DNA of 64,000 nt from Marivirga lumbricoides. Its GTDB lineage: Bacteria > Bacteroidota > Bacteroidia > Cytophagales > Cyclobacteriaceae. The notes beneath the pieces were generated by a model. That model had not been told where the DNA came from and made no database searches. It saw nothing but the letters and a program-made list of their open reading frames with translations. This document shows, in pieces, positions 20,009 to 28,859 of the stretch. Location of the stretch: positions 1-64,000 of the forward strand of contig NZ_BMEC01000008.1 in the NCBI RefSeq assembly GCF_014636295.1, written 5' to 3'. Each line of letters opens with the position of its first letter. The stretch's first letter is position 1. A program made the translations under genes and the position numbers.

Positions 20009-20707
20009 ACATGAGGATTTTTAAAGTAGTGGTTAAAAACAGACTTAGCTGCAACAGACCTAACTGCGAACCGACCAGTAATTTTTTTAAAATTTACTTC
20101 GGCCATTGTGTCTATAAAATAACGCCACATCAAAAAGTTGGGTTGGCATTTGTGCACTTAATATTGCTTCGTCCGGAAATTCATTTTGCCTGATTCTTAC
20201 TTCTTTTGCTATGGCATAGCAAGCGCCAAATAAAAGCAGATGGAATTTCAAATTTTAGGCATTGTAAGCCATCCATTCTGGCACGGAAACCGTTAGTAAA
20301 GAAAGGTTTGCACAAAATTTAACGGTTGACTGCTAAACCAGAATAATTAATAAGAATAAAAAACTGCTAATAGCGGAAGTAACTTCGGAAGCACAGGATT
20401 TGGTAAAATACGCTTCCGGAGTTTACTCTATTGGAAACACACCCATAATAATTACTTTTTTTAAGAAAACTTACCTCTGCCCAGAAGGCTTAACAGTCTT
20501 GTTTTACAAGCATAAAAAGGTTGTAAATGTCCACCCTGAAAAATATTGCTATTAAATAATTAAAAAGAATGGAACTTATCTTTAACTATTTAAATTACAG
20601 GAATAAGTAATTTGAATCTTTTTTATTAAATTACGTATTGAATGTTACATGCAGAGCGTGACTTTTTAACTCTGCAGAGGAATTTTTTAACCTTTAACTA
20701 TTTAACT
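20009..20707. other. Intergenic region, aceE / mini-GAPDH
   Basis: About 700 bp between divergent genes. It must hold the aceE promoter and that of the GAPDH-like gene. The only structure I see is a short inverted repeat, TTGCTATG/CATAGCAA, at 20206-20222, a possible operator. No RNA gene or convincing ORF is visible. Confidence 0.4.
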
Positions 20708-21142
20708 ATGAAAAATGTGGCAATAAATGGATTAGGTCGCATTGGCAGATCTGCCATTAAGGTAATCCTTGAAAATGATGATTTAAATTTAGTAGCACTA
20801 AATGACCCCAACCCACCTCAAAATCTTGCACTGATGTTGCAATGCGAAAGTTCTGACGGCAACTACCACAGAAAGGTAGAGCAAAAAGAAGGGGCTTTAG
20901 TGATTGATGGGAAAGAATACCCTATCTATAATGTAAAAAAACAGGATGATTTGCCATGGAAAGAACTCAACATTGACCTGGTTTTTGATTGCTCTGAATC
21001 TTATTCCATCAGGCAAAAACTGGAAAACCACTATAAAGCGGGTGCAAAAAGAGTGATGAGCTGGTACGACAATGAAGCCGGCTATGTAAGCCAGTTAGTG
21101 AAAAAAGCTAAAAGCGCTTTTTCCGCTAAACCCTCACTTTAA
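20708..21142 (+). CDS. GAPDH-like protein lacking the catalytic domain
   Basis: 144 aa from the ATG at 20708 (a longer reading from 20642 gives an unconserved leader). Residues 1-113 match the N-terminal NAD-binding half of glyceraldehyde-3-phosphate dehydrogenase (NGLGRIGRSAIKVI, ALNDPN, GAKRV). The chain then jumps directly to the C-terminal helix signature SWYDNEAGYVSQLV. About 190 residues of a normal 335-residue enzyme are missing, including the catalytic Cys and His. The frame is open throughout and followed by a good terminator, so it seems a maintained gene and not a frameshift. It cannot be an active GAPDH; a nucleotide-binding or regulatory role is inference. Confidence 0.8.
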   Translation: MKNVAINGLGRIGRSAIKVILENDDLNLVALNDPNPPQNLALMLQCESSDGNYHRKVEQKEGALVIDGKEYPIYNVKKQDDLPWKELNIDLVFDCSESYSIRQKLENHYKAGAKRVMSWYDNEAGYVSQLVKKAKSAFSAKPSL

Positions 21143-21164
21143 TTTATAGAAACTTAATAAAGAT

Positions 21165-21193
21165 GGCTCTGCAAATTGCAGGGCTATTTTTTT
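21165..21193 (+). terminator. Terminator of the GAPDH-like gene
   Basis: GGCTCTGC (21165-21172), AAATT loop, GCAGGGCT (21178-21185), with G-U pairs, followed by a run of seven T. Confidence 0.8.
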
Positions 21194-21602
21194 GCTCTTT
21201 CTGCCAGAATCTTAAAACATAAACACATTTTAATTTTCTTCTATAAACATGAATAAGTGGTATAATGCAATACTAAAAGCTGAGGAAAAAGCTGGCGTTC
21301 TCAACTAACAGTCTATCTCTTAACCCGCATCAGGAATTTCATCCAAATGATAGCAAATTTTTAATCCTACCTTCTTAAAATTCTCAAAATTACTTGTTCT
21401 TAAGGTCTAATATGTGTGGTAAATCTCTAACCAAAAAATCATATTATGATAGAAGTAAAATATTAATTTTTATTTTATATATGATAATTTTAGCATATTT
21501 AATCAGAATTAAATTTTATCAAAACTTTAAAAATGAAAATTCAACTAATTTCTTTATAATATTCTGCAGCAAGAATAAGCAATAAAGAGCCTAAAACTTG
21601 TA
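21194..21602. other. AT-rich intergenic region before the propeller sensor
   Basis: 409 bp, strongly AT-rich. It holds a 19-codon ATG reading frame at 21249-21308 (MNKWYNAIL...) and a 57-63 codon hydrophobic frame at 21394-21585. Neither has a recognisable family, and I treat both as unproven. No hairpin terminator or clear promoter box was found. Confidence 0.3.
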
Positions 21603-24332
21603 GTGAAAAATACTATACCTACCATAAAAATAATTATTGTTATAATTAGCATAGCTTTTATAAGTAATACTTCATTTGCTCAATTTTATCCAGCAAAAGT
21701 ATACTCCATAAGAGATGGATTACCTACTAATACTATTTATGACATCACACAGGGTACAGATGGTATAATGTGGTTTGCAACTTCTAAAGGAGTAGTCAAT
21801 TATAATTCATTGCATTGGCAGCTTTTTTCTGACAGCTTAGAGTTACCCAATTCTTCTTTTTCATTTATAGAGTCTTTGAATGACGGCTCCATTTGGATTG
21901 CCGGGCAAAACAACCAATCGTTTGTTATTAAATACTTTTTAGCTGACGAATGGCATGCAGTTAATTTGGATAACGATATTGAGATTAGAGAGAAATTTAG
22001 TTTTGATGTAATAAAAAATGATGGGGATGGGTATAAAATCATACTTTGCAATAAGTACGATGCCTACTTACTTAACACATCAGAAAAAGGCTATAAGGAA
22101 ATTAATTTATCCAATGATTCAAGTTGTAGAATTAATGCTGTCACCTTCAAAAAAGGTAAAATATACTTTTCTACTTCAAAGGGATTATTAACATATAGCG
22201 ATTCTTTAGAGGAGCACCCCCTCAACGCTTTTTTAGGCGCTGATAAAGAGATATTGCAGATCCACCTGAAAGAGGATGCAATTTACCTTCTGGGAAGAAA
22301 TTGGTTAGGTTTATACGAGAATAATAAGTTTATCTATTTAAATGAGAATACGGGTGTTGATGAAATCAGCCGGTTTAACAAACATAACCTTACTGTAGAT
22401 CAGTCTGGCAGGATTTTTTACAGCAGCATGAGTTCTGCGCAATATTTGGATAAGCAAACAGGAAAGGCAGAAATCCTCTATATAAACGGACGTGTATTTA
22501 ATGCTCAAAGTAATGTGATTTTTGTTGATGATGAAAATAACGTTTGGGTTGGAGACCACAGAGGCCTTTTCAAATTCAACGTGCTTCGCTTTCAGAATTA
22601 CAATGAAAACATTGGGTTGGTAAACGATGAAGTAACAGTGATTCACCCGTATAATGATCAGCTAATTTTAGCCAATGAAACCCACCTGAATTTTCTTAAA
22701 GAAGGAAAAATCGATAAAAAAATATCTCTTAAGAAATTACCTGGCACTAGAATTTTAGATATGGCCACAACCGATAATGATGAATTATTCATTGCTGCCT
22801 ATAGAGCAGGGTTAAAAAAATATGACGGAGAAAATGTATATGATGTCAACTGGAAAGCAAGTTCGGATGATCTCCTGGTTTCATCAGTAGAATATTTTGA
22901 TAAAAAACTATTTTTCACGACCAATCATGCCCTCTATAGCTATAAGTATGGAGAAATTAGTAAAGAAGTAATAGTACCTAACGTAAGAAATCTTCAAAAA
23001 ATAGGTAATGATACAATTGCTGTTTTAAGTGTTTATGGTGGGCTTTTTTTATATAATGTGAACACAAAGGAAACTGTTCAATATACTTCTGATTTCAGGA
23101 ATTATAATAGTGTGTACGATATCTGTAAATGGAACGGACGTTATTTTATTGCAACGAGCGGTGGTTTAGCTTTTTTGGAGAATAATAAGATTGTGCCTTT
23201 TTACATTACTGAAAAGATGAACAGAGTATCAGTTTACAGCTTATTTGTAAGCAAAAATAACAAGCTCTGGATGGGAACCAATGAAGGCATATTTATTTGG
23301 GATGGTAAAATACTGCAGAATTATAACAGGGCGCATGGACTAGTGGGTGATGAAATTAATAGAAATGCCTTTCTTCAACTAAATGAAAAGCAAATGTGGA
23401 TAGGTACCGAAATGGGCGCTTCAGTTTATAATCTTGATGAAGAGTCTAGCTTTCAATTAATCCCAAATCTTAAATTACAGAAAGTAAGTACGCTTAAAGG
23501 AACCATCTTATCGAAAGAAAACAATGAATTAAAATATCATGATAATACCTTAGAATTTAGTTTTTTGGGCATCTCTTATTTCGATGAAAATCAAGTTAAA
23601 TACCGATACAAATTAATTGGATTCGATGCCGACTGGATTTACATCAAAAATCCTAATGCAAATTCAGTCCGATATACTAACCTGCCACCAGGAGAATATG
23701 AATTTATGGTGGAATCCAGCCTGGAAAATAATAACTGGAGCAGTCCTCAAAGCATTAACTTTACAGTTAATAAACCTTTTTATTTCACCCACTGGTTCGT
23801 CATATTATTAATTACAATTATCCTTTTGTTGTTGTATATCTTCTACAGAGTCAGGTTTCATTTCATACTGATAAATCAGAGAAATTTGAAGAAAGAGGTG
23901 GCTTTAAGAACCCTGGAAATTCAAAGAATGAATGATGAAATTCAGGCCCAAAATGAGGAATTAAGAAGTCAGAGTGAAGATATTGCAAGTATTAATGAAC
24001 GTTTGGAAGAAATTGTGCATGATAGGACGAAGAAATTGAGAGAGCAAAACGAGAAATTATCGAAGTATGCATTTATGAACTCACATGAGTTACGAGGGCC
24101 TATTTGCAGAATGATTGGCTTGTTGAATCTATTAAAAATATGTAGAAAAGACGAGTTTGATAAAATTATACAGCTGATCCATGAAACGGGGTTAGAATTA
24201 GACAACGTAACGCGCAGCATCAACAAAACCTTAGATAATGTTGATTTTAGCAAAATGCTTGAAGCTAATAGTATTGAGACCATTAATGCCGGGCTAAAAG
24301 GAGTTAAAGATGATGAAAATAAAGCCCTTTAG
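21603..24332 (+). CDS. Two-component-regulator propeller/Y_Y_Y sensor without ATPase domain
   Basis: 909 aa with GTG start; an in-frame stop lies 27 bp upstream with no ATG between, and a signal peptide follows at once (to NTSFAQ). Residues about 25-610 form propeller repeats (SIRDGLPTNTIYDITQ..., WVGDHRGLFKFN, WMGTNEGIFIWDG, WIGTEMGASVYN), then a Y_Y_Y domain (YRYKLIGFDADW..., about 660-725), one membrane helix (about 733-752), a coiled coil (about 755-815) and a HisKA-like helix pair with NSHELRGPICRMIGLL (His near 829). The chain ends about 80 residues later with no HATPase N, G1 or G2 boxes. It resembles periplasmic carbohydrate or signal sensors, but can only serve as a phospho-acceptor or dimerisation partner of another kinase, or act without phosphorylation. 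Confidence 0.85.
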   Translation: MKNTIPTIKIIIVIISIAFISNTSFAQFYPAKVYSIRDGLPTNTIYDITQGTDGIMWFATSKGVVNYNSLHWQLFSDSLELPNSSFSFIESLNDGSIWIAGQNNQSFVIKYFLADEWHAVNLDNDIEIREKFSFDVIKNDGDGYKIILCNKYDAYLLNTSEKGYKEINLSNDSSCRINAVTFKKGKIYFSTSKGLLTYSDSLEEHPLNAFLGADKEILQIHLKEDAIYLLGRNWLGLYENNKFIYLNENTGVDEISRFNKHNLTVDQSGRIFYSSMSSAQYLDKQTGKAEILYINGRVFNAQSNVIFVDDENNVWVGDHRGLFKFNVLRFQNYNENIGLVNDEVTVIHPYNDQLILANETHLNFLKEGKIDKKISLKKLPGTRILDMATTDNDELFIAAYRAGLKKYDGENVYDVNWKASSDDLLVSSVEYFDKKLFFTTNHALYSYKYGEISKEVIVPNVRNLQKIGNDTIAVLSVYGGLFLYNVNTKETVQYTSDFRNYNSVYDICKWNGRYFIATSGGLAFLENNKIVPFYITEKMNRVSVYSLFVSKNNKLWMGTNEGIFIWDGKILQNYNRAHGLVGDEINRNAFLQLNEKQMWIGTEMGASVYNLDEESSFQLIPNLKLQKVSTLKGTILSKENNELKYHDNTLEFSFLGISYFDENQVKYRYKLIGFDADWIYIKNPNANSVRYTNLPPGEYEFMVESSLENNNWSSPQSINFTVNKPFYFTHWFVILLITIILLLLYIFYRVRFHFILINQRNLKKEVALRTLEIQRMNDEIQAQNEELRSQSEDIASINERLEEIVHDRTKKLREQNEKLSKYAFMNSHELRGPICRMIGLLNLLKICRKDEFDKIIQLIHETGLELDNVTRSINKTLDNVDFSKMLEANSIETINAGLKGVKDDENKAL

Positions 24333-24776
24333 TTTATAAAAGCTGGCAATTGGCAACTTGTCAGGATTCTGCAAAGTAATAAGCCTCAAAACACCTGTTC
24401 TTCTGGATGTAATCTTCTAAACGCATTGGGTAGAAGGCACCAACATTTAGGTTGAATTGGGGGCAGCGCAAAACACTTACCAATCCATTTGACCGGAATC
24501 CTTATATGATTCTTCAAATTATTATAATTAAGTATAAAATTCTGATAATTATTCAATAAACGAATTAATTATTAGTATGCATTTTATCATTAATCTTCTA
24601 TATTGAGACTTCAAATGTTTCTACAACCAAAGCTTAAGACATTTTATCCAATGTTTTTCAGTTAATTTGGTTGAAGAGAGCATTAAGCAAATATAATTGT
24701 ATTGTTACATCTGGTAATTTTTAGTGTTGGATTTTGATATCCAATATAAATGTTGGCATCGATTTAAGACGAACGA
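24333..24776. other. Intergenic region with a coding-like remnant on the minus strand
   Basis: 444 bp. On the minus strand 24501-24361 forms a 46-codon open stretch without a start (reads ...VLRCPQFNLNVGAFYPMRLE...) ending in TGA. Its composition is GC-richer than the surroundings. It could be the tail of a lost gene or part of a dispersed repeat. The right part (24500-24776) is AT-rich and featureless. Confidence 0.3.
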
Positions 24777-25664
24777 ATGAAGAAAACATTAGGAGACTAC
24801 AGTGTTTTGATTTTATCAATAATAGGAAGTTTTGCTTCTATAATCTCATTTGGAATTTATTTTTCACCACATTTAGATAATCAAGGTTTCGTTGGGGTTT
24901 TCTTTTTAGGGATCATATCTATATTCTTTATTGGTTATTCTTTTTATTTAATTGCGAAATACAGAAAGAAAATCAGATATGCCGATATTTTTGAAGAAAT
25001 TAATGTCGGATTTACCGAGCTACATTCAATTGATAGACAAGAAGATCCTTCAATCGAATTAATTATTCAAAAATTAGGATTCTTGTGCGATAACTTGTCA
25101 AATGCATTTTCCACTATTAATGGAGAAAAAATAGGCGTATGCATAAAGTTTCTTACATTTAAAGGTAAAAGACCAATTGTTACTACGCTCGTTCGCGATA
25201 GATACTCAAAATCCAAAAATAGAAAAACAGGTACTGCAGATAATACAGAACATTTTATTGAACTGAATTCTGATTTTCAATTTATATGGGATAATTTTGA
25301 TAATGAGAATATTGAGACCTCTTTTTATTATGAAAGGCATCTACCGATTTGTAAAGACTATAAAAATAGCAGGTTAAGCTCTGATTGGAGAGGTAAGGTA
25401 AAATTTGGTTTAATAGATAATTTTGTAAGAAGAAAACAATGGCCGTTGCCTTATCGTTCAACACTTGTGGTTCCAGTTGTACCATTGTTAGCTGATGAAC
25501 AAAACCAGAAAGCCATTAGAGGTTTTTTATGTCTTGACTCTTCAAAAGAAGGTAAATTTAGCCCACAGATAGATGTAGATATTTTAAAAGGAATCTCGGA
25601 TGGGTTATACAATAAAATAGATAAATTGAATGCATTAATTAAAGGAAATGGCGAGAACGAATAA
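24777..25664 (+). CDS. Two-helix membrane protein with a GAF-like domain
   Basis: 295 aa. Two membrane helices at about 8-28 and 40-62 are followed by a cytoplasmic part of about 230 residues. Its end (LPYRSTLVVPVVPLL...RGFLCLDSSKEGKFSPQIDVDILKGISDGLY) looks like the C-terminal half of a GAF/bacteriophytochrome-type sensor domain; the Arg/Lys-rich middle (VRDRYSKSKNRKTGTAD) may bind a nucleotide or phosphate. No enzymatic output domain is present. It overlaps by 17 bp the small gene at 25648-25860, so the two are translationally coupled. AT-richer than neighbours and between gaps, which suggests an acquired module. I know no named function. Confidence 0.6.
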   Translation: MKKTLGDYSVLILSIIGSFASIISFGIYFSPHLDNQGFVGVFFLGIISIFFIGYSFYLIAKYRKKIRYADIFEEINVGFTELHSIDRQEDPSIELIIQKLGFLCDNLSNAFSTINGEKIGVCIKFLTFKGKRPIVTTLVRDRYSKSKNRKTGTADNTEHFIELNSDFQFIWDNFDNENIETSFYYERHLPICKDYKNSRLSSDWRGKVKFGLIDNFVRRKQWPLPYRSTLVVPVVPLLADEQNQKAIRGFLCLDSSKEGKFSPQIDVDILKGISDGLYNKIDKLNALIKGNGENE

Positions 25665-25860
25665 AGAATCAATGATGAACATTGTTGTTGAAGCTAAAAA
25701 GGAAACTAAAGAAAATCCTGCCCGAATTGTTGTAAAGGGAAAACGTGGATATAAATCAATACCAGTAGTCTATTTTACCGAAAAAGAAACAAGTTCATTA
25801 TTAGAAATCGTGGATAGGGTAGAAAAAGACACCAACGCCAACATAGTTTATAAAAAGTAA
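25648..25860 (+). CDS. Small protein coupled to the GAF-like membrane protein
   Basis: 70 aa (or 62/61 aa if either ATG at 25672/25675 is used). Charged, predicted to be a small alpha/beta fold: VVEAKKETKENPARIVVKG, then YKSIPVVYFTEKETSSLLEIVDRVEK. No membrane helix or known domain. The overlap with the upstream gene suggests a stoichiometric partner of the GAF-like membrane protein. Confidence 0.55.
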   Translation: MARTNKESMMNIVVEAKKETKENPARIVVKGKRGYKSIPVVYFTEKETSSLLEIVDRVEKDTNANIVYKK

Positions 25861-26222
25861 TGGCTTTAGTGGTTAATCTGATATGTTGTAGAATAGTTGT
25901 TTTCTAGATTTAATAAAGTAATCTTTCTAAAGATATGCGTCTGACGATTAATCCAATCTTAGCAGCTAACTTATAAAAAAGCTATAAAATAATTCGAACC
26001 CTGCCGATATTAATACGCCTCTGTACTCCTACTATGTTTTTTGACAGAATTATATATTAAAAAACCCAAGATCAAAAGAAAAATTAGCAACAGTGTCTAA
26101 ATATTCATCAACATGACTTAATTTTTAATTCCGAGCTATAATTTATAATAAGTCGTCATTTAACTCAGATTTAAGTGCGTTATTACGGTCTTCATTGGCA
26201 ATGCTTTTATACTGCGCTTCCC
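25861..26222. other. Intergenic region without identified features
   Basis: 362 bp between convergent genes, AT-rich. I see no open frame, RNA gene or strong hairpin; only short A- and T-tracts around 26050-26095. Confidence 0.4.
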
Positions 26223-27155
26223 TTACTCCCTCTCCTGAAACCATTTAAAAATTCTTTCCACATCTTCTTTCTTGCACAGTTCTGTGCCGGGCGTCATGGT
26301 AGCGGCAGTGCCGGCAGCAACGCCCCATTTTACAGCCTTCTGAATGGATTCCCCGCGGGAAAGTGATAAAATAAAGCCAGCCACCATGGAGTCTCCTGCT
26401 CCTACAGTACTCGCCTGCTTTACGGTAGGCGGCACAATATATTCAATAGTGTCTTTGGTGGCTAACATGGCGCCCCTGGCTCCTAAGGAAACAATCAACA
26501 CTTCGGCTTTCCCCTCTTCAATTACTTTTCTGGCAATTTCTTCCTGCTGCATTCCTGAAATTTCTTCCATACCGGCCATCTCACTCAATTCTCCTAAATT
26601 AGGTTTCATAAAGCGTACCCCCGCATTGGCTGCTTCCAATAAAGCTTCCCCGGAAGTATCTACCAGGCATTGAATGCCTTTTTCGCTGGCAATTTTGACT
26701 ATTTGTGCATAAAAATCCGAGGGAGCACCGGAAGGCAGACTTCCGCTCGCCACCAGGTATTCCACCTCGTCCGGCAGTTCTTTAATGGCTCTAAGACATT
26801 GCGCTAATTCCTCCTCTGATAATTCGCTACCGGGCATCCCAAACCTGTACTGGTTACCGGTAGAAGTTTCCATCACCATCAGGTTTTCCCTTGTGGGGTT
26901 TTTCACCTGAATGAGTTGTTGCTCTACTCCTTCTTCCGATAGAAGACTGTGTATTTTATCCCCTGCAGGTCCGCCCGCAGCATAAATAGCCAATGATTCA
27001 CCTCCCATCATATGAATAGCCCTCGACACATTAATGCCTCCCCCACCTGGTTCATAGCGGGGTGCTTCACACCTGATCTTCTTTTCCGGTTGCAGCATTT
27101 TAGCACTTGTGCTTTTATCCAGTGCAGGATTAAGTGTTAGGGTTACAATTTTCAT
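26223..27155 (-). CDS. pfkB: 6-phosphofructokinase 2 (PfkB family)
   Basis: 310 aa. Closely follows E. coli Pfk-2 across its length: TLTLNPALDKST, EPGGGGINVSRAI, GNQYRFGMPG, KPNLGELSEM and the catalytic/anion-hole motif STVGAGDSMVAG near 250. It phosphorylates fructose-6-phosphate (or a related sugar phosphate) using ATP, as a cytoplasmic glycolytic enzyme. Related 1-phosphofructokinases share the fold, but the text matches Pfk-2 better. Apparently monocistronic. Confidence 0.9.
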   Translation of the reverse strand: MKIVTLTLNPALDKSTSAKMLQPEKKIRCEAPRYEPGGGGINVSRAIHMMGGESLAIYAAGGPAGDKIHSLLSEEGVEQQLIQVKNPTRENLMVMETSTGNQYRFGMPGSELSEEELAQCLRAIKELPDEVEYLVASGSLPSGAPSDFYAQIVKIASEKGIQCLVDTSGEALLEAANAGVRFMKPNLGELSEMAGMEEISGMQQEEIARKVIEEGKAEVLIVSLGARGAMLATKDTIEYIVPPTVKQASTVGAGDSMVAGFILSLSRGESIQKAVKWGVAAGTAATMTPGTELCKKEDVERIFKWFQERE

Positions 27156-27442
27156 ATACTATAGTTTCTTTAAAAAATTTGATGAGTTGTTTAATCAGTA
27201 TAGCCGGCATACTGCCTGCTATCAAAAGCTCTGTTTTTAGGTCAGGCTGTTGCAATAATAAAATTTCAGCCACAGTCGGAATAAAACTGGCTCATCCTAA
27301 GACGGTAAAACAAGTTATTCAGCTAATGAAAAGAACGCTATGTTGTTAGTTACTGTTTCCTCTTCTTTACATAATTGAAAGCATAATAACCAAAACGGAA
27401 AAACTGAGGGAGTAAACGCTTAGGCTGCCAGGTCATTTGTGA

Positions 27443-28153
27443 TCAACTAAAATGACTTCTTTTAAAAGTTTTTGACAAAACAATGAGCAAAATTAAAAGG
27501 TAGGCCGTAGCAATACCTAAATTCAGAAAAGGAGAGTTTCCAGCTAAAAGCTGATCCATTCCCTGAAAAAGCCAGTGGGTAGGGAATAATCCAAAGGCCC
27601 ATTTAAACTGCTCAGGAACAAAAAAGGCCGCAAAAGGGATAAGCACTAAAATATTAAAAGCTTTGGCATACACCATTCCCTGCATGCGGTTCTTCACAAA
27701 TGAATTGATCCCTAATGCATAAACCGGAACTATTAAAGCAGCAATGGCAGAAAGTAGTAGATTCTGCATTAGTGGTACCTCATAAAATGTTTGCACTTCA
27801 AGCATTGCTACATTTAACAGCAAAGTGAATAAATAGGGAAATAAAAACCTGCTGGTAATAAATTCAAATATGCTGAGTGGCACAATACCATATACTTTTG
27901 ACACTTCAGTCTCTTTCTCATCAAGCAAAACCATACTGTTTATAAAGCAGAACATTTGAGTGTTCTCTACCAGCACCACCACCATCATCACATCCAGGTA
28001 GGGTTTAACCCCTTCAAATTCAGTTACTAAATAAGGAAAACCGAAAATAACAATGGCAAAAAGTAATAAAGGCAAGGCCAAAAAGGATTTCAAAGAAGGA
28101 TCTCTAAAAATCAGTTTAAAATCCATCAATGCGAGTTTTAGAAGCTTTTGCAT
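27443..28153 (-). CDS. ABC exporter membrane subunit B
   Basis: 236 aa with about six membrane helices (near 22-42, 55-75, 95-120, 130-150, 165-185 and 210-230). ABC-2-type permease by topology and context, although sequence motifs are weak. Last gene of the TetR-ATPase-permease-permease operon, 4 bp after the first permease. Confidence 0.75.
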   Translation of the reverse strand: MQKLLKLALMDFKLIFRDPSLKSFLALPLLLFAIVIFGFPYLVTEFEGVKPYLDVMMVVVLVENTQMFCFINSMVLLDEKETEVSKVYGIVPLSIFEFITSRFLFPYLFTLLLNVAMLEVQTFYEVPLMQNLLLSAIAALIVPVYALGINSFVKNRMQGMVYAKAFNILVLIPFAAFFVPEQFKWAFGLFPTHWLFQGMDQLLAGNSPFLNLGIATAYLLILLIVLSKTFKRSHFS

Positions 28154-28157
28154 GGTT

Positions 28158-28859
28158 TTAAGATTTAAGTGAAATAGCCTTTGTAAATCTGTAATACGCT
28201 AATTGATAAGAACCGCCCACGAAAAGCACGGTAGCTGGTAGCACATACCACCACTCAAAAGCAGTTCCTCTAATGCCATAATCAATCAGATCAATACTTG
28301 ATTGTATGGGCAAAATATAAGCCAGCCAACCCATGTCAATTAGTTGAAAATAATCTATTAAAGGCAGGGCCACCAGCGCCAGAAAAACAGGAACAGAACG
28401 CATGGCAAACTTGAGAAATTCATCCGTATAGCTTAGCATAAAAATAGCCAGTGAAGCGGAAATGATACAAATGGCCATGCATCCTATTGTAAAGGCAAAT
28501 ATATTAAATGAAAATCCGAGTATTGAGAATGCCAGGATAAGCGCACATACCGTCCCGATTAAACTTAAAGCTATTATTTTAGCTAACAGATAATGATGAA
28601 CCTTTAATGGGCTCACAAAAATAGCGGCCAGAATATCGTACTTCATTTCTGTATAAATAGCCAGTGCTACAAAGAAATAGCCGATCACGGTAGGGTCATT
28701 TAAAATAATCACTACCATAAGGCCTTCCAGGTTCTCCATGTCTCGTAAAAAGAAAAGCAATAATCCGTAAATGAAGGTAACAGCAAGGCTCACATTGATA
28801 ATGCTATTCTTCTGAAGAAGTTTGAACTCCCAGATCAACTGTTTGAAAAATGGTTTCAT
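28158..28859 (-). CDS. ABC exporter membrane subunit A
   Basis: 233 aa, about six membrane helices; the start KQLIWEFKLLQKNSIINVSLAVTFIYGLLL is typical for ABC-2 permeases. Its ATG overlaps the ATPase stop by 4 bp. With the second permease it should form a heterodimeric channel; the substrate cannot be read from the sequence. Confidence 0.78.
   Translation of the reverse strand: MKPFFKQLIWEFKLLQKNSIINVSLAVTFIYGLLLFFLRDMENLEGLMVVIILNDPTVIGYFFVALAIYTEMKYDILAAIFVSPLKVHHYLLAKIIALSLIGTVCALILAFSILGFSFNIFAFTIGCMAICIISASLAIFMLSYTDEFLKFAMRSVPVFLALVALPLIDYFQLIDMGWLAYILPIQSSIDLIDYGIRGTAFEWWYVLPATVLFVGGSYQLAYYRFTKAISLKS

Noticed and set aside
20642-20707. 22-residue N-terminal extension of the GAPDH-like protein
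   Set aside because: The conserved GAPDH start (MKNVAINGLGRIGR) begins exactly at the ATG at 20708.
21394-21585. 63-codon frame with a hydrophobic stretch
   Set aside because: TTG start, very AT-rich context where such frames arise by chance, and no recognisable family; mentioned only in the gap entry.
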